NCBI GenBank assembly: GCA_002270295.1
Contig: NISF01000001.1
Span: forward strand, 1,054,001-1,118,000
Direction: 5' to 3'
DNA: 64,000 nucleotides
Source of the DNA: Enterobacter sp. 10-1
GTDB lineage: Bacteria; Pseudomonadota; Gammaproteobacteria; Enterobacterales; Enterobacteriaceae
Positions 38,571-47,743 of the stretch are shown here, in pieces. The number at the start of each line of letters is the position of its first letter. The stretch's first letter is position 1. The notes below the pieces were generated by a model. That model saw only the letters and a list, made by a program, of their open reading frames with translations, was not told the origin of the DNA and ran no database searches. The position numbers and the translations under genes were made by a program.

Positions 38571-39218
38571 GTGATGATTAAAATGTGTCGCTATGCGTTG
38601 ATCACAGCACTGGCGATATTCCTTGCCGGGTGCGTCGGGCAGCGTCAGGAACCCGCGCCGGTAGGGGAGGCGCAGCCGAAGCCGGAACAGCCTGCGCAGC
38701 CGCAGCCTACGGTGCCGACCGTGCCGGGCATTCCGGCAGTGCCGGCGCAGCCTGGGCCGATTGAGCATGAACAGCAGCCGACGCAGCCGACGCCGCGCGT
38801 TCGCCACTATGACTGGAACGGCGCGGTGCAGCCGATGGTCGGGCAGATGCTGCAGGCGGGGGGCGTGAATGCGGGCAGCATTCTGCTGGTCGATAGCGTC
38901 AACAACCGCACTAACGGGACGCTGAACGCCGGCGACGCGACCGCGGCCCTGCGCAATGCGCTGACGGGAAACGGCAAGTTTACGCTGGTCTCGCCGCAGC
39001 AGCTCGGAGTAGCGAAACAGCAGCTTGGCCTGTCGCCGCAGGATAGCCTCGGTAGCCGCAGCAAAGCGATGGGCATCGCGCGCACCGTTGGCGCGCAGTA
39101 CGTGCTCTACTCTAATGCCACCGGCAACGTCAATTCACCTGAGCTGAAGATGCAGCTGATGCTGGTGCAAACCGGCGAGATTATTTGGTCAGGTAAAGGT
39201 GCAGTTCAGCAACAGTAA
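38571..39218 (+). CDS. lpoB: Penicillin-binding protein activator LpoB
   Basis: A 215-residue outer-membrane lipoprotein (E. coli 213) that spans the periplasm and activates PBP1B transpeptidase and glycosyltransferase activity. Lipobox LAGC with Cys21; a long Pro/Gln-rich disordered segment (about 25-70) that reaches through the peptidoglycan; then a globular domain starting [11 protein letters not shown] and ending [15 protein letters not shown]. Start is GTG at 38571, with an ATG one codon later; AGAGG serves either. Overlaps thiK by 20 bases. Confidence 0.95.
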   Translation: MMIKMCRYALITALAIFLAGCVGQRQEPAPVGEAQPKPEQPAQPQPTVPTVPGIPAVPAQPGPIEHEQQPTQPTPRVRHYDWNGAVQPMVGQMLQAGGVNAGSILLVDSVNNRTNGTLNAGDATAALRNALTGNGKFTLVSPQQLGVAKQQLGLSPQDSLGSRSKAMGIARTVGAQYVLYSNATGNVNSPELKMQLMLVQTGEIIWSGKGAVQQQ

Positions 39219-40014
39219 GCTTACGCGCGATGAGGTATTGTCGCGCTTTTTCCCCCGCTATTCGCCGCTCGACGATCCGGCCTTTGCCGGTCTGAGCGGC
39301 GGTAGCTGCATTATCAGCAACGGCACCCGGCGGCTGGTACTACGCCAGCCGCACGATCCTGCCGCGCCCGCCAGCGATTTCCTTCGTCAATATCGCGCGT
39401 TATCCCGGATGCCGGATACGCTTGCACCGTCGCCAGTTTTTTACTCGCCGCGCTGGATGGTGGTGGAATATTGCGTCGGTGAAATGAAAAGCGCGCTTCC
39501 GCCGGGCCCGCAGCTGGCCGGGGTGTTGTATCATCTGCACCAGCAGCCGCGCCTGGGCTGGCGTATCGCGCTGGCGCCGCTGCTGGAACACTACTGGCAG
39601 CAGAGCGACCGCTCGCGACGAACCCCGCTCTGGCTGCGCTGGTATAAGCACCTGCTACGGCGCGGAGAGCCTCGCCCGCTGCGCCTGGCGCCGCTACATA
39701 TGGATGTGCATGCGGGCAATCTTGTCCATACCGAGGGCGGGCTGCGGCTGATCGACTGGGAATATGCCGGCGACGGCGATATTGCGCTGGAGCTTGCTGC
39801 CGTGTGGATTGATTCCGCGCAGCATCGGCAGCTGGCAGCGGAGTACGCCCGACAGGCGAACATTAATGAGCGCCAGCTGTGGCGACAAATTCAGCGCTGG
39901 CGCCCGTGGGTATTGATGCTAATGGCAGGCTGGTATGAGCGTCGCTGGCAGCAAACCGGCGACCGGCAGTTTATCGCCCTGGCAGATGCGGCCTGGCGTC
40001 AGTTAGACAAATAA
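39199..40014 (+). CDS. thiK: Thiamine kinase
   Basis: A 271-residue aminoglycoside phosphotransferase-fold kinase orthologous to E. coli ThiK (274), which phosphorylates thiamine in salvage. The catalytic loop is [12 protein letters not shown] and the metal-binding segment [20 protein letters not shown]. It begins at GTG 39199, inside the end of lpoB, and its start [20 protein letters not shown] parallels the E. coli protein. The N-terminal lobe is less conserved than the catalytic part. Confidence 0.92.
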   Translation: MQFSNSKLTRDEVLSRFFPRYSPLDDPAFAGLSGGSCIISNGTRRLVLRQPHDPAAPASDFLRQYRALSRMPDTLAPSPVFYSPRWMVVEYCVGEMKSALPPGPQLAGVLYHLHQQPRLGWRIALAPLLEHYWQQSDRSRRTPLWLRWYKHLLRRGEPRPLRLAPLHMDVHAGNLVHTEGGLRLIDWEYAGDGDIALELAAVWIDSAQHRQLAAEYARQANINERQLWRQIQRWRPWVLMLMAGWYERRWQQTGDRQFIALADAAWRQLDK

Positions 40015-40030
40015 TATAAGAGAGGTCAGT

Positions 40031-41053
40031 GTGGGTCCGGTAATGTTGGATGTCGAAGGTTTTGAACTGGATGCGGAAGAGCGGGAGATCCTCGCGCATC
40101 CCTTGGTTGGCGGGCTGATTCTCTTCACCCGCAACTATCACGATCCGGCGCAGCTGCGCGAGCTGGTGCGGCAGATCCGCGAAGCTTCGCGCAATCATCT
40201 GGCGATCGCGGTCGATCAGGAAGGCGGGCGCGTGCAGCGCTTTCGCGAGGGCTTTACCCACCTGCCGGCCGCGCAGTCCTTTGCCGCACTGCTGGGGATG
40301 GAAGAGGGCGGCAGGCTGGCAGCGCAGGCCGGCTGGCTGATGGCCAGCGAAATGATCGCTATGGATATTGATATCAGCTTTGCGCCGGTGCTCGACGTCG
40401 GCCACATTAGCGCCGCCATCGGCGAGCGCTCCTATCATGACGATCCCGAGAAGGCGCTGGCCATCGCGCGCTGCTTTATTGACGGTATGCATGAAGCGGG
40501 AATGAAAGCGACCGGGAAGCATTTCCCGGGCCACGGGGCGGTAACCGCGGATTCTCATAAAGAGACGCCGCGCGACCCGCGCGCTGAGGCGGAAATTCGC
40601 GCCCGGGATATGGCCGTTTTCCGCACGCTGGTTGCGGAGCAGAGGCTTGATGCGATTATGCCTGCCCACGTTATTTACACCGACGTCGACCCGCGTCCGG
40701 CCAGCGGCTCGGCGCACTGGCTGAAGACGGTGCTGCGCGGGGAGTTAGGCTTTGACGGCGTGATTTTCTCCGACGATCTGTCGATGGAAGGCGCGGCGAT
40801 TATGGGCAGCTACGCCGAGCGCGGGCAGGCTTCCCTGGACGCGGGTTGCGATATGATCCTGGTCTGTAATAATCGTAAGGGTGCGGTCAGCGTGCTGGAT
40901 AACCTGTCGCCGATCAAAGCAGAGCGTGTTACGAAATTGTATCATAAAGGTTCCTTTACCCGTCAGGAACTAAGGGATTCCGCCCGTTGGAAGGCGGTCA
41001 ACGCGCAGCTGGAGCAGCTCCACGCGCGTTGGCAAGAGGCGAAGTCCGCGTAG
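40031..41053 (+). CDS. nagZ: Beta-N-acetylhexosaminidase NagZ
   Basis: A 340-residue family 3 glycoside hydrolase (E. coli 341) that removes GlcNAc from cytosolic GlcNAc-anhydroMurNAc peptides in peptidoglycan recycling; its products signal ampC induction in species that carry AmpR. The substrate block [18 protein letters not shown] (catalytic histidine loop) and the nucleophile region [11 protein letters not shown] are visible. The GTG start gives [13 protein letters not shown] as in E. coli. NagK, encoded at 56.2 kb, acts later in the same recycling route. Confidence 0.97.
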   Translation: MGPVMLDVEGFELDAEEREILAHPLVGGLILFTRNYHDPAQLRELVRQIREASRNHLAIAVDQEGGRVQRFREGFTHLPAAQSFAALLGMEEGGRLAAQAGWLMASEMIAMDIDISFAPVLDVGHISAAIGERSYHDDPEKALAIARCFIDGMHEAGMKATGKHFPGHGAVTADSHKETPRDPRAEAEIRARDMAVFRTLVAEQRLDAIMPAHVIYTDVDPRPASGSAHWLKTVLRGELGFDGVIFSDDLSMEGAAIMGSYAERGQASLDAGCDMILVCNNRKGAVSVLDNLSPIKAERVTKLYHKGSFTRQELRDSARWKAVNAQLEQLHARWQEAKSA

Positions 41054-41089
41054 CAAACCTGAAGGGCGTTGTTGTCTGGTGAGGATACG

Positions 41090-41632
41090 ATGATTATCTA
41101 TTTACACGGTTTTGACTCTAACAGCCCCGGTAACCATGAGAAGGTGCTGCAGCTGCAGTTTATCGACCCCGACGTGCGGTTGATTAGCTACAGTACGCGG
41201 CATCCGAAGCATGACATGCAGCACTTGTTAAAAGAGGTCGATAAGATGCTGCAGCTCAACGCCGACGATCGGCCGCTGATTTGCGGCGTTGGTCTGGGCG
41301 GCTACTGGGCGGAACGAATTGGCTTCCTCTGCGATATCCGCCAGGCGATTTTTAACCCGAACCTGTTTCCCGATGAGAACATGGAAGGGAAGATCGATCG
41401 GCCGGAAGAGTACGCGGATATCGCCACCAAGTGCGTGAATAACTTCCGTGAAAAAAATCGCGATCGTTGCCTGGTGATGCTTTCCCGCAAGGATGAAGCG
41501 CTGGACAGCCAGCGTTCCGCTGAGCTGCTGCATCACTACTATGAAATTATCTGGGATAACGAGCAGAGTCATAAATTCAAGAGTATCTCCCCGCATCTGC
41601 AGCGGATAAAGGCCTTTAAGACCCTCGGCTGA
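41090..41632 (+). CDS. ycfP: YcfP family esterase-like protein
   Basis: A 180-residue protein, equal in length to E. coli YcfP (UPF0227), an alpha/beta-hydrolase-like fold. Start [33 protein letters not shown] has G where a nucleophilic elbow serine would be expected, so catalysis is uncertain. Chosen start at 41090, seven codons inside the open frame, matches the homologue and follows a GAGGA motif. A terminator follows. Confidence 0.92.
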   Translation: MIIYLHGFDSNSPGNHEKVLQLQFIDPDVRLISYSTRHPKHDMQHLLKEVDKMLQLNADDRPLICGVGLGGYWAERIGFLCDIRQAIFNPNLFPDENMEGKIDRPEEYADIATKCVNNFREKNRDRCLVMLSRKDEALDSQRSAELLHHYYEIIWDNEQSHKFKSISPHLQRIKAFKTLG

Positions 41633-41644
41633 TCGCCTCCCTCC

Positions 41645-41678
41645 AGCCCGCTGTGTGAATGCACCGTGGGCTTTTTTT
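41645..41678 (+). terminator. Terminator after ycfP
   Basis: Outer arms AGCCC (41645-41649) and GGGCT (41668-41672) with an inner GTG/CAC pairing, followed by a run of T residues. Confidence 0.78.
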
Positions 41679-41720
41679 ATCCATTCTGTGATTGCTTGCA
41701 CAAAAAATGTGCGGTAAAAC

Positions 41721-41734
41721 TTGATGCATATCAA
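41721..41734 (+). promoter_or_regulatory. FNR box upstream of ndh
   Basis: TTGATGCATATCAA matches the FNR consensus TTGAT-N4-ATCAA perfectly. It lies 135-148 bases before the ndh start. In E. coli FNR represses ndh without oxygen. Confidence 0.85.
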
Positions 41735-41868
41735 TTTTGGTATGACCAATGAACCGTTCATGTTATTCTCGATTTCGCTGAATGGTTTCAATGCTGTAAC
41801 TTGTTGTTAATTAAAGGCTATTTATATAACTTTTAATTAACAATTGGTTAATAATTTTAGGGGGTCAC

Positions 41869-43173
41869 GTGACTACACCATTGAAAAAAATAGTAATCGT
41901 TGGTGGCGGTGCCGGCGGACTGGAACTGGCTACTCAGTTGGGTAAAAAGCTGGGCCGTAGCAAAAAAGCGAAAATCATCCTGGTGGATCGCAACCATAGC
42001 CATCTGTGGAAACCGCTGCTGCATGAAGTGGCAACGGGTTCGCTCGACGAAGGTGTAGATGCGCTGAGCTACCTGGCTCATGCCCGCAATCACGGTTTCC
42101 AGTTCCAGCTCGGTTCCGTCGCGGATATCAACCGCGAAGCAAAAACCATCACGCTTTCCGAACTGCGTGACGAAAAGGGCGAGCTGCTGGTGGCCGAGCG
42201 TAAGCTGCCTTACGACACGCTGGTCATGGCGCTGGGCAGTACCTCTAACGACTTTAATACGCCGGGCGTTAAAGAGAACTGTATTTTCCTCGACAACCCG
42301 CACCAGGCGCGTCGTTTCCATCAGGAAATGCTGAACCTGTTCCTGAAATACTCCGCGGATCTCGGCGCCAACGGCAAAGTGAATATTGCTATCGTCGGCG
42401 GCGGGGCCACCGGCGTTGAGCTTTCTGCCGAGCTGCATAATGCGGTTAAGCAGCTGCATAGCTACGGCTACAAAGGGCTGACCAACGAAGCGCTGAACGT
42501 CACTCTGGTTGAGGCCGGGGAGCGTATTCTGCCGGCGCTGCCGCCGCGTATTTCCGGCGCCGCACACAGCGAGCTGACCAAGCTCGGCGTGCGGGTGCTG
42601 ACAAAAACCATGGTCACCAGCGCCGATGCTAACGGCCTGCACACCAAAGACGGCGAATTTATTAATGCCGATCTGATGGTATGGGCTGCCGGGATTAAGG
42701 CGCCGGACTTTATGAAAGAGATCGGCGGTCTGGAAACCAACCGCATCAACCAGCTGGTGGTCGAGCCGACGCTGCAAACGACCCGCGATGCGGATATCTA
42801 TGCCATCGGCGACTGCGCTTCCTGCGCCCGTCCGGAAGGCGGATTCGTGCCGCCGCGCGCGCAGGCCGCACACCAGATGGCAACCTGCGCGTTGAATAAC
42901 ATCCTTGCGCAGATGAAAAACAAACCGTTGAAAACTTATACTTATAAGGATCACGGTTCGCTGGTTTCGCTCTCCAACTACTCGACCGTCGGCAGCCTGA
43001 TGGGCAACCTGATGCGCGGTTCAATGATGATCGAAGGCCGTATTGCGCGCTTCGTTTACATCTCCCTGTACCGCATGCACCAGATTGCGCTGCACGGCTA
43101 CTTTAAAACCGGCCTGATGATGCTGGTGGGGCGCATCAACCGCATCATTCGTCCGCGCCTGAAGCTGCACTAA
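41869..43173 (+). CDS. ndh: NADH dehydrogenase II
   Basis: A 434-residue type II NADH:quinone oxidoreductase, the same length as in E. coli. It passes electrons from NADH to quinone without pumping protons. Two dinucleotide motifs are present: [13 protein letters not shown] near residues 8-20 (FAD) and [17 protein letters not shown] (NADH). The C-terminal amphipathic part ([20 protein letters not shown]) anchors it to the inner membrane. The GTG start follows AGGGGG. A perfect FNR box upstream indicates anaerobic repression. Confidence 0.97.
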   Translation: MTTPLKKIVIVGGGAGGLELATQLGKKLGRSKKAKIILVDRNHSHLWKPLLHEVATGSLDEGVDALSYLAHARNHGFQFQLGSVADINREAKTITLSELRDEKGELLVAERKLPYDTLVMALGSTSNDFNTPGVKENCIFLDNPHQARRFHQEMLNLFLKYSADLGANGKVNIAIVGGGATGVELSAELHNAVKQLHSYGYKGLTNEALNVTLVEAGERILPALPPRISGAAHSELTKLGVRVLTKTMVTSADANGLHTKDGEFINADLMVWAAGIKAPDFMKEIGGLETNRINQLVVEPTLQTTRDADIYAIGDCASCARPEGGFVPPRAQAAHQMATCALNNILAQMKNKPLKTYTYKDHGSLVSLSNYSTVGSLMGNLMRGSMMIEGRIARFVYISLYRMHQIALHGYFKTGLMMLVGRINRIIRPRLKLH

Positions 43174-43190
43174 TTCTCGGGCGCTCTGCT

Positions 43191-43270
43191 CCCGGATGAC
43201 GGCGTTAACGCCTTCTCCGGGTTGCGGAGCGCGGCGAGCCGCCGCCCGGTCGGATAACGCGCTGCCGGGC
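43191..43270. repeat. REP/BIME element
   Basis: Two extragenic palindromes downstream of ndh. The first (43191-43221) has CCCGGATGACGGCG pairing with CGCCTTCTCCGGG, clearly like E. coli REP units. The second (43244-43270) has GCCCGG and CCGGGC arms. The 261-base gap to ycfJ holds no gene. Confidence 0.8.
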
Positions 43271-43434
43271 GGTTACCTGGAATATCCTTCTGTAATATTC
43301 GCTATATCCTCTCGGATTCCTCTGAATCCCCGCTGTTTGCTGCAGATCCTCGCATTTTTCATCCGCTTTCTGATTTGCAAGCTCCCCGGGTAGATAGCAA
43401 AATTATCGCTATCAGCAACAAAGGAGGATGCCCC

Positions 43435-43974
43435 GTGAATAAATCAATGTTGGCGGGTATAGGGATTGGCGTGGCTGCCGCGCTGGGCGTGGCAGCTGTC
43501 GCCGGTCTGAACGTACTGGATCGTGGACCGCAGTATGCGCAGGTGGTCTCCAGTACACCGATAAAAGAAAGTGTTAAAACGCCGCGTCAGGAGTGTCGCA
43601 ACGTCACCGTCACCCATCGTCGTCCCGTGCAGGATGAAAACCGGATTGCCGGCTCGGTGCTCGGCGCGGTTGCCGGTGGGGTTATCGGCCACCAGTTTGG
43701 CGGCGGCCGTGGCCGCAGCGTTGCCACCGTAGTGGGCGCGCTGGGCGGCGGCTATGCCGGTAACCAGATTCAGGGATCGATGCAGGAAGGCGATACCTAC
43801 ACCACGACGCAGCAGCGCTGCAAAACGGTGTACGACAAATCGGATAAAATGCTGGGCTATGACGTCACTTACAAAATCGGCGGACAGCAGGGCAAGATTC
43901 GCATGGAACATGACCCCGGCACGCAAATTCCGCTGGATAGCAACGGTCAGCTGATTCTGAATAACAAAGCGTAA
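43435..43974 (+). CDS. ycfJ: YcfJ glycine-zipper membrane protein
   Basis: A 179-residue protein equal in length to E. coli YcfJ. One N-terminal membrane helix (about 5-25) is followed by a glycine-zipper segment (VLGAVAGGVIGHQFGGGRGR, then VVGALGGGYAGNQIQG), characteristic of membrane-inserting Rick_17kDa-type proteins. Function unproven. GTG start after AAGGAGG, supported by the homologue; a terminator follows. Confidence 0.93.
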   Translation: MNKSMLAGIGIGVAAALGVAAVAGLNVLDRGPQYAQVVSSTPIKESVKTPRQECRNVTVTHRRPVQDENRIAGSVLGAVAGGVIGHQFGGGRGRSVATVVGALGGGYAGNQIQGSMQEGDTYTTTQQRCKTVYDKSDKMLGYDVTYKIGGQQGKIRMEHDPGTQIPLDSNGQLILNNKA

Positions 43975-43995
43975 AAAAGACGTTTATTGATATTT

Positions 43996-44028
43996 GCCCC
44001 TCATCGCTCAGGATGAGGGGCTTTTTTT
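43996..44028 (+). terminator. Terminator after ycfJ
   Basis: Ten-base stem GCCCCTCATC/GATGAGGGGC with a six-base loop (43996-44021) followed by seven T residues. It ends two bases before the convergent receptor's stop codon. Confidence 0.93.
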
Positions 44029-44029
44029 A

Positions 44030-46216
44030 TCAGAAGCTCAGGGCGTAGTTCAGACCAAAGGTGCGGCCACGGCCTTTGTACTCATACAGCGAACTGCTGC
44101 CGTAGGTTGGGCTGTAAAGCAGCGGTGCGCGCTGGCCCCAGATGGTAACGTAGTCTTCGTTCAGCAGGTTTTCGATGCTGAAGGTGAGCTTACCCAGCGG
44201 GAGCGCGTAGCTGCCGATAAAGTCGACGGTGTTGTAGCCATCAAGCTTGTTGCCGCTGGCGTCGCTAAGATCGAACACCTGCTGAGTTTGCACGCGCAGC
44301 GACCACGGGTCCGGCGCCCAGCCGACCCAGGCGGTGGCTTTCGACGGAGAGGCCAGGGTCACATCCCATTTCTGCCAGCTGCCGTCGCTCTTCACCTGTG
44401 ATTTCAGAACGTTGAAGTTAGCTCCTGTGCTCCAGTCGCTCTCCGGGAAGGCGTAATCCACCGCCCCTTCAACGCCGTAAATACGACGCTTATCGGACTC
44501 AACGTCAATCGTCATATCGGTGCGGTTGACGACGATGGTTTTATCCGACGTAGAGTAGTAGGCCGCCAGCTGCGTACGCAGGTTGTCGCCGGTGTAGCGC
44601 CAGCCCAGCTCGTAAGAGTTGACTTTGATCCCCTGCAGCGGCGAGTCCCCGACGTTGACGCTCGACAGCAACGGAAGGTTGCCGTTAACGGCGGTGCCGT
44701 ATTTACCAATGCCGTAGTATTTACCCGGATCAGGCAGCTCGACGCCCTGGGAGAAGTTAAACCAGGTCTGCTGACGGTCGGTAATGTGGACGACAATCCC
44801 GGCGTTAAACAGGAAGTTATCGTAATCCGTTTTCCCGCCAGGAATGGCATCCGCCGAGCTGGCTTTACCGTTGGCGACGTCCTGCTGCTGCGCGTAGCCG
44901 ACAAAATCATTAACCCGGTTTTCCGTCCACTGGTAGCGCACGCCGCCGCTGAGGGTGAAGATATCGTTCAGGTCATAGCTGCTCTGCAGGAACGGGGCGA
45001 GATTGGTGATGCTGTAGCCCGGGTAGCGGCCGGTGGTGTAGATGGCCTGATTGTTCAGCCCGCCGGAGGCCATCGATTCGTTGAGGTCGAAGAACATCTG
45101 GTTGGCGTTGAAGGTTTCATGATCGGCATCGAGCCCCCAGGTCAGATCCCAGCCGTCCAGCGGCTGGCTGTTGAGGGTAATTTTGGCCCCGTACTGATCG
45201 GTATCCTGCTTCGAGGAGGAGAAGCTGCTGACCTGGCCCTTAGCGAGGGTCGGGAAGGGGTAAAAGGTCAGGGATTCGTCGCGATAGTAGATCTGGCTGA
45301 CCAGATTCTGGCCGTAGAAGTCGGCATCGGAATACTGCAGGCTGATCAGATGACGCTCGGTGCCGGGGACGCGGTCGGAATCCAGCCCGTTGGTGGTGTA
45401 GGCCTTGCCGTCACCGGTCACCGCCGACATATTTTTCCCGAGGTACAGGCCGTAGTCGTCGCCCTGGCTTTTGTAGTATTGCGTCACCAGCTGGAGCTGA
45501 CGATTGTCGTCAATGTCGATGGTGCCAGTACCCATCACGTCGAGGCGGTCGGAGTGCTGCAAACCGGTCTGGGTGTTATCGAGGATCAGCGCATCGTTAT
45601 TGCCGTCATACCAGCCGCCGAAGCGCTGATAAGCCACCGATAATCTGCCGGAGGCGTGCTCGGTACCGCCGCTCACCGCTGCCGCCACGCGTTCATCATG
45701 GTCGTTGCTGTTAGCAAAACCCGTTTTGCCGCCCAGTTCGAGATCGACCTGACGATCCTGCTGGCCTTTTTTGGTCACAATATTAATCAGGCCGCCGGTA
45801 CTGCCGCCGCCGTACAGCGAAGTTGCGCCGGAGATGACCTCGATATGCTCAATATTGAACGGGTCGATCGAGTCCAGCTGACGGCTGTCGGTGCGGGAGG
45901 AGTTAAGCCGTACGCCGTCGATCAGCACCACGATGGCGCGACCGCGCATATTCATGCCGTAGTTCGTCCGCCCCTGGCTGCTGACGTCGATGCCTGGAAT
46001 GAGCTGCGCCAGCACATCTTTGAATTCCTTGCCGCCCTGAACCTGCTGTTCAATTTCGTGACCCTCAATAACCCAGGTGGTCTGCGCCATTTCGGCAACG
46101 GTACGGTGCGTACGGTTGGCGCTAACGATAAGGTTTTCTTCGGCCGCCTGGGTGGTAAAGACGGGGAGGGTGGTGGCCAGCAGCAGTGGGTTAAGAACCC
46201 AGAGACGCGTGTTCAT
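44030..46216 (-). CDS. iutA: IutA-type TonB-dependent siderophore receptor
   Basis: A 728-residue outer-membrane receptor clearly homologous to the aerobactin receptor IutA: the plug shows RTVAEMAQTTWVIEG, YGMNMRGRAIVVLIDGVRLN and IEHIEVISGATSLYGGGSTG, matching IutA almost residue for residue, and the barrel ends RGRTFGLNYALSF. By memory the identity is well below that of plasmid iutA, so it is a paralogue of IutA and not a recent copy. No iucABCD synthesis genes are nearby. A signal peptide covers about residues 1-24. I chose the ATG at 46216 (second of two) since AAAAGGA spacing fits it better. A Fur-like box lies upstream. Substrate is probably a hydroxamate/citrate siderophore, not proven to be aerobactin. 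It sits between ycfJ and comR, where E. coli has no gene. Confidence 0.9.
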   Translation of the reverse strand: MNTRLWVLNPLLLATTLPVFTTQAAEENLIVSANRTHRTVAEMAQTTWVIEGHEIEQQVQGGKEFKDVLAQLIPGIDVSSQGRTNYGMNMRGRAIVVLIDGVRLNSSRTDSRQLDSIDPFNIEHIEVISGATSLYGGGSTGGLINIVTKKGQQDRQVDLELGGKTGFANSNDHDERVAAAVSGGTEHASGRLSVAYQRFGGWYDGNNDALILDNTQTGLQHSDRLDVMGTGTIDIDDNRQLQLVTQYYKSQGDDYGLYLGKNMSAVTGDGKAYTTNGLDSDRVPGTERHLISLQYSDADFYGQNLVSQIYYRDESLTFYPFPTLAKGQVSSFSSSKQDTDQYGAKITLNSQPLDGWDLTWGLDADHETFNANQMFFDLNESMASGGLNNQAIYTTGRYPGYSITNLAPFLQSSYDLNDIFTLSGGVRYQWTENRVNDFVGYAQQQDVANGKASSADAIPGGKTDYDNFLFNAGIVVHITDRQQTWFNFSQGVELPDPGKYYGIGKYGTAVNGNLPLLSSVNVGDSPLQGIKVNSYELGWRYTGDNLRTQLAAYYSTSDKTIVVNRTDMTIDVESDKRRIYGVEGAVDYAFPESDWSTGANFNVLKSQVKSDGSWQKWDVTLASPSKATAWVGWAPDPWSLRVQTQQVFDLSDASGNKLDGYNTVDFIGSYALPLGKLTFSIENLLNEDYVTIWGQRAPLLYSPTYGSSSLYEYKGRGRTFGLNYALSF

Positions 46217-46343
46217 TCGCATTCCTTTTATGAGTTAACGGCTTGGTTGTAAGCGTTGTTGTTTTATTTTTTCGGCGCGGGTGCACCGATTGTTACAGGG
46301 TGAAATAAATTGTAAAAACTCAAATGCGAATTCTGCACGTAGT

Positions 46344-46366
46344 GATTATTGTTATCAATATCATTT
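46344..46366 (-). promoter_or_regulatory. Candidate Fur box of the iutA-like gene
   Basis: On the minus strand, ATGATATTGATAACAATAAT resembles overlapping Fur 7-1-7 motifs and contains a -35-like TTGATA, with CAGAAT 17 bases on as a possible -10. It agrees with iron-repressed transcription. Confidence 0.65.
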
Positions 46367-46435
46367 ACAACAAATTAACACTTAAGGATGTGAAAACATT
46401 AGTAAAATTGGGGTTAAGGCGGAGGGGTAACGCAG

Positions 46436-46459
46436 GCCCGGTGACTTACATCACCGGGC
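46436..46459. other. Hairpin between comR and the iutA-like gene
   Basis: Perfect nine-base stem GCCCGGTGA/TCACCGGGC with a six-base loop, 12 bases after the comR stop. No T run follows on either strand, so it is more likely an mRNA end-stabilising or pausing structure than a classical terminator. Confidence 0.6.
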
Positions 46460-46470
46460 AGGGGAGCGGA

Positions 46471-47106
46471 TTAGTGCTGGAGGATTTGCGGCCACAGGCG
46501 CAGGGTGGTGTCGGCAATTTGCATCAATTTAGTGAAATCGGCGCCTTCGCGAGCGCTGATCGACATACCCTGCAGCACGCAGCTTAAGAACTGCGCGAGC
46601 TGGCGAACGTCGCCATTTTCCGGGAGCTCACCGCGCAGCTGGCGCTGCTGCAGGAACTGGGTCAGGGTCTGCTCCTGCATAGCGTGCCGCGACTTAATGG
46701 TGTTGGCGATATCGGTAGAGGAGGCCGCCAGCGCCGCGGAGGTGTTGATCATAAAGCAGCCCGCCGGGGTGTCTTTACTGGTGAAGCAGGTGGCTATCGC
46801 GGTGAAATAGTCCCGCAGCGCCTGGTCGACGGACTTCTCTTCGTCAAACAGCTGCGCTTCGTGTCTGGCGGCAAAACGCGAAATATAGCGATCCAGCACC
46901 GCGCGAAACAGCCCCTCTTTATTGACGAATTCGGCGTAGAGCGTAGGGGCCTTTGCCCCGGTGGCTTCCACCAGATCGGCAAGGGAGGTTGCCTCATACC
47001 CATGCTGCCAGAACAGTGCCATGGCCTTATCCAGCGCCGCTTCCTTGTCGAACACTTTAGGTCGGCCACGGCTTTTTTTTGTGCAACTTTGAACGTCAGT
47101 TGTCAT
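46471..47106 (-). CDS. comR: TetR-family copper-responsive repressor ComR
   Basis: A 211-residue TetR-type regulator orthologous to E. coli ComR (YcfQ, 210), a repressor of bhsA (comC) whose DNA binding is relieved by copper. The helix-turn-helix spans about residues 23-65: DKAMALFWQHGYEATSLADL, then VEATGAKAPTLYAEFVNKEG. The ligand domain includes CFTSKDTPAGCFMINTSAAL with cysteines that could bind metal. I chose the ATG at 47106, preceded by AGGCGG; the open frame runs 19 codons further. It is divergent from bhsA. Confidence 0.92.
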   Translation of the reverse strand: MTTDVQSCTKKSRGRPKVFDKEAALDKAMALFWQHGYEATSLADLVEATGAKAPTLYAEFVNKEGLFRAVLDRYISRFAARHEAQLFDEEKSVDQALRDYFTAIATCFTSKDTPAGCFMINTSAALAASSTDIANTIKSRHAMQEQTLTQFLQQRQLRGELPENGDVRQLAQFLSCVLQGMSISAREGADFTKLMQIADTTLRLWPQILQH

Positions 47107-47195
47107 GATGCCGCCTGTACCTATGTTGGTTTGTTGAGAGGCCATTATAAAAATAAACGACATAACCTGCCAGCAGAGTCAGTCCAAAAATAAAT

Positions 47196-47215
47196 AATTC
47201 ATATATATATGAATT
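47196..47215. repeat. 20-base AT palindrome between comR and bhsA
   Basis: AATTCATATATATATGAATT is a perfect palindrome, 90 bases before the comR ATG. It may be part of a promoter or operator, or only a low-complexity AT stretch. Confidence 0.55.
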
Positions 47216-47237
47216 TTAAGTTGTTTATAAATAATTA

Positions 47238-47303
47238 AACGATCGTTATAAAAATGCATTGACCTGTGATGTGGGTCACATTATTATTTACCTATCGATC
47301 GTT
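47238..47303. promoter_or_regulatory. bhsA/comR control region: repeated CGATCGTT, CRP site and promoter
   Basis: CGATCGTT occurs twice, at 47240-47247 (inside the palindrome AACGATCGTT, 47238-47247) and at 47296-47303, 56 bases apart. Between them TGTGA-N6-TCACA (47265-47280) is a perfect CRP core. TTGACC (47259-47264), 17 bases and TATTAT (47282-47287) form a plausible sigma-70 promoter toward bhsA that the CRP site lies inside. The repeated octamers are good ComR operator candidates by position. Confidence 0.65.
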
Positions 47304-47356
47304 AAGTTAATTCTTACGACCCTACTAAAAAAATCATCTGCATAGGTATAATAATC

Positions 47357-47614
47357 ATGAAAAACATCAAAACGCTGACCCTCGCTGCCGTTCTGAGTTC
47401 GCTCTCTTTCGCTAGTTTTGCCGCCGTTGAAGTGCAATCCACTCCTGCTGGCCAGCAAAAAATCGGCACCGTTTCCGCTTCCGCCGGCACCAACCTGGGT
47501 TCTCTGGAAGATCAGCTGGCGCAGAAAGCTGAAGAAATGGGCGCGACTTCATTCCGCATTACGTCGGTAACCGGTCCTAACACCCTGCACGGGACTGCGG
47601 TTATCTACAAATAA
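47357..47614 (+). CDS. bhsA: BhsA multiple-stress outer-membrane protein
   Basis: An 85-residue exported protein, equal in length to E. coli BhsA (YcfR, ComC), of the YhcN/DUF1471 family. It is induced by acid, heat, peroxide, chlorine and copper; it lowers biofilm formation and outer-membrane permeability to copper. A signal peptide ends near SFASFA-A (residue 22), leaving a mature protein of about 63 residues with KIGTVSASAGTNLGSLEDQL and ITSVTGPNTLHGTAVIYK. Divergent from comR, its repressor. Its stop codon begins a duplicated sequence. Confidence 0.96.
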   Translation: MKNIKTLTLAAVLSSLSFASFAAVEVQSTPAGQQKIGTVSASAGTNLGSLEDQLAQKAEEMGATSFRITSVTGPNTLHGTAVIYK

Positions 47615-47743
47615 GTTGTTCCCTCTGTCATGCCACTGACAAACGCGGTTCTGACCCCTTTATCAGGCCGCGGTAGTACGCAGTAAGCTGTTCCCCCTGT
47701 TGTGCCAATATTGCGAAGCGGTCCACCCCCTTATGGGACCGCG
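47612..47743 (+). repeat. Imperfect tandem duplication downstream of bhsA
   Basis: Two related units, 47612-47672 and 47684-47743, 72 bases apart. Each begins TAAG-TGTTCCC-CTGT, the first with the bhsA stop codon itself, and each ends in a hairpin with a CCCCTTTA or CCCCTTAT-like loop. In the second unit GCGGTCC (47718-47724) pairs with GGACCGC (47736-47742). Confidence 0.7.

Noticed and set aside
44030..46216. Evidence of a full aerobactin virulence locus
   Set aside because: Only a receptor is present; no iucABCD homologue lies on either side within the window, and the receptor appears diverged from plasmid IutA.
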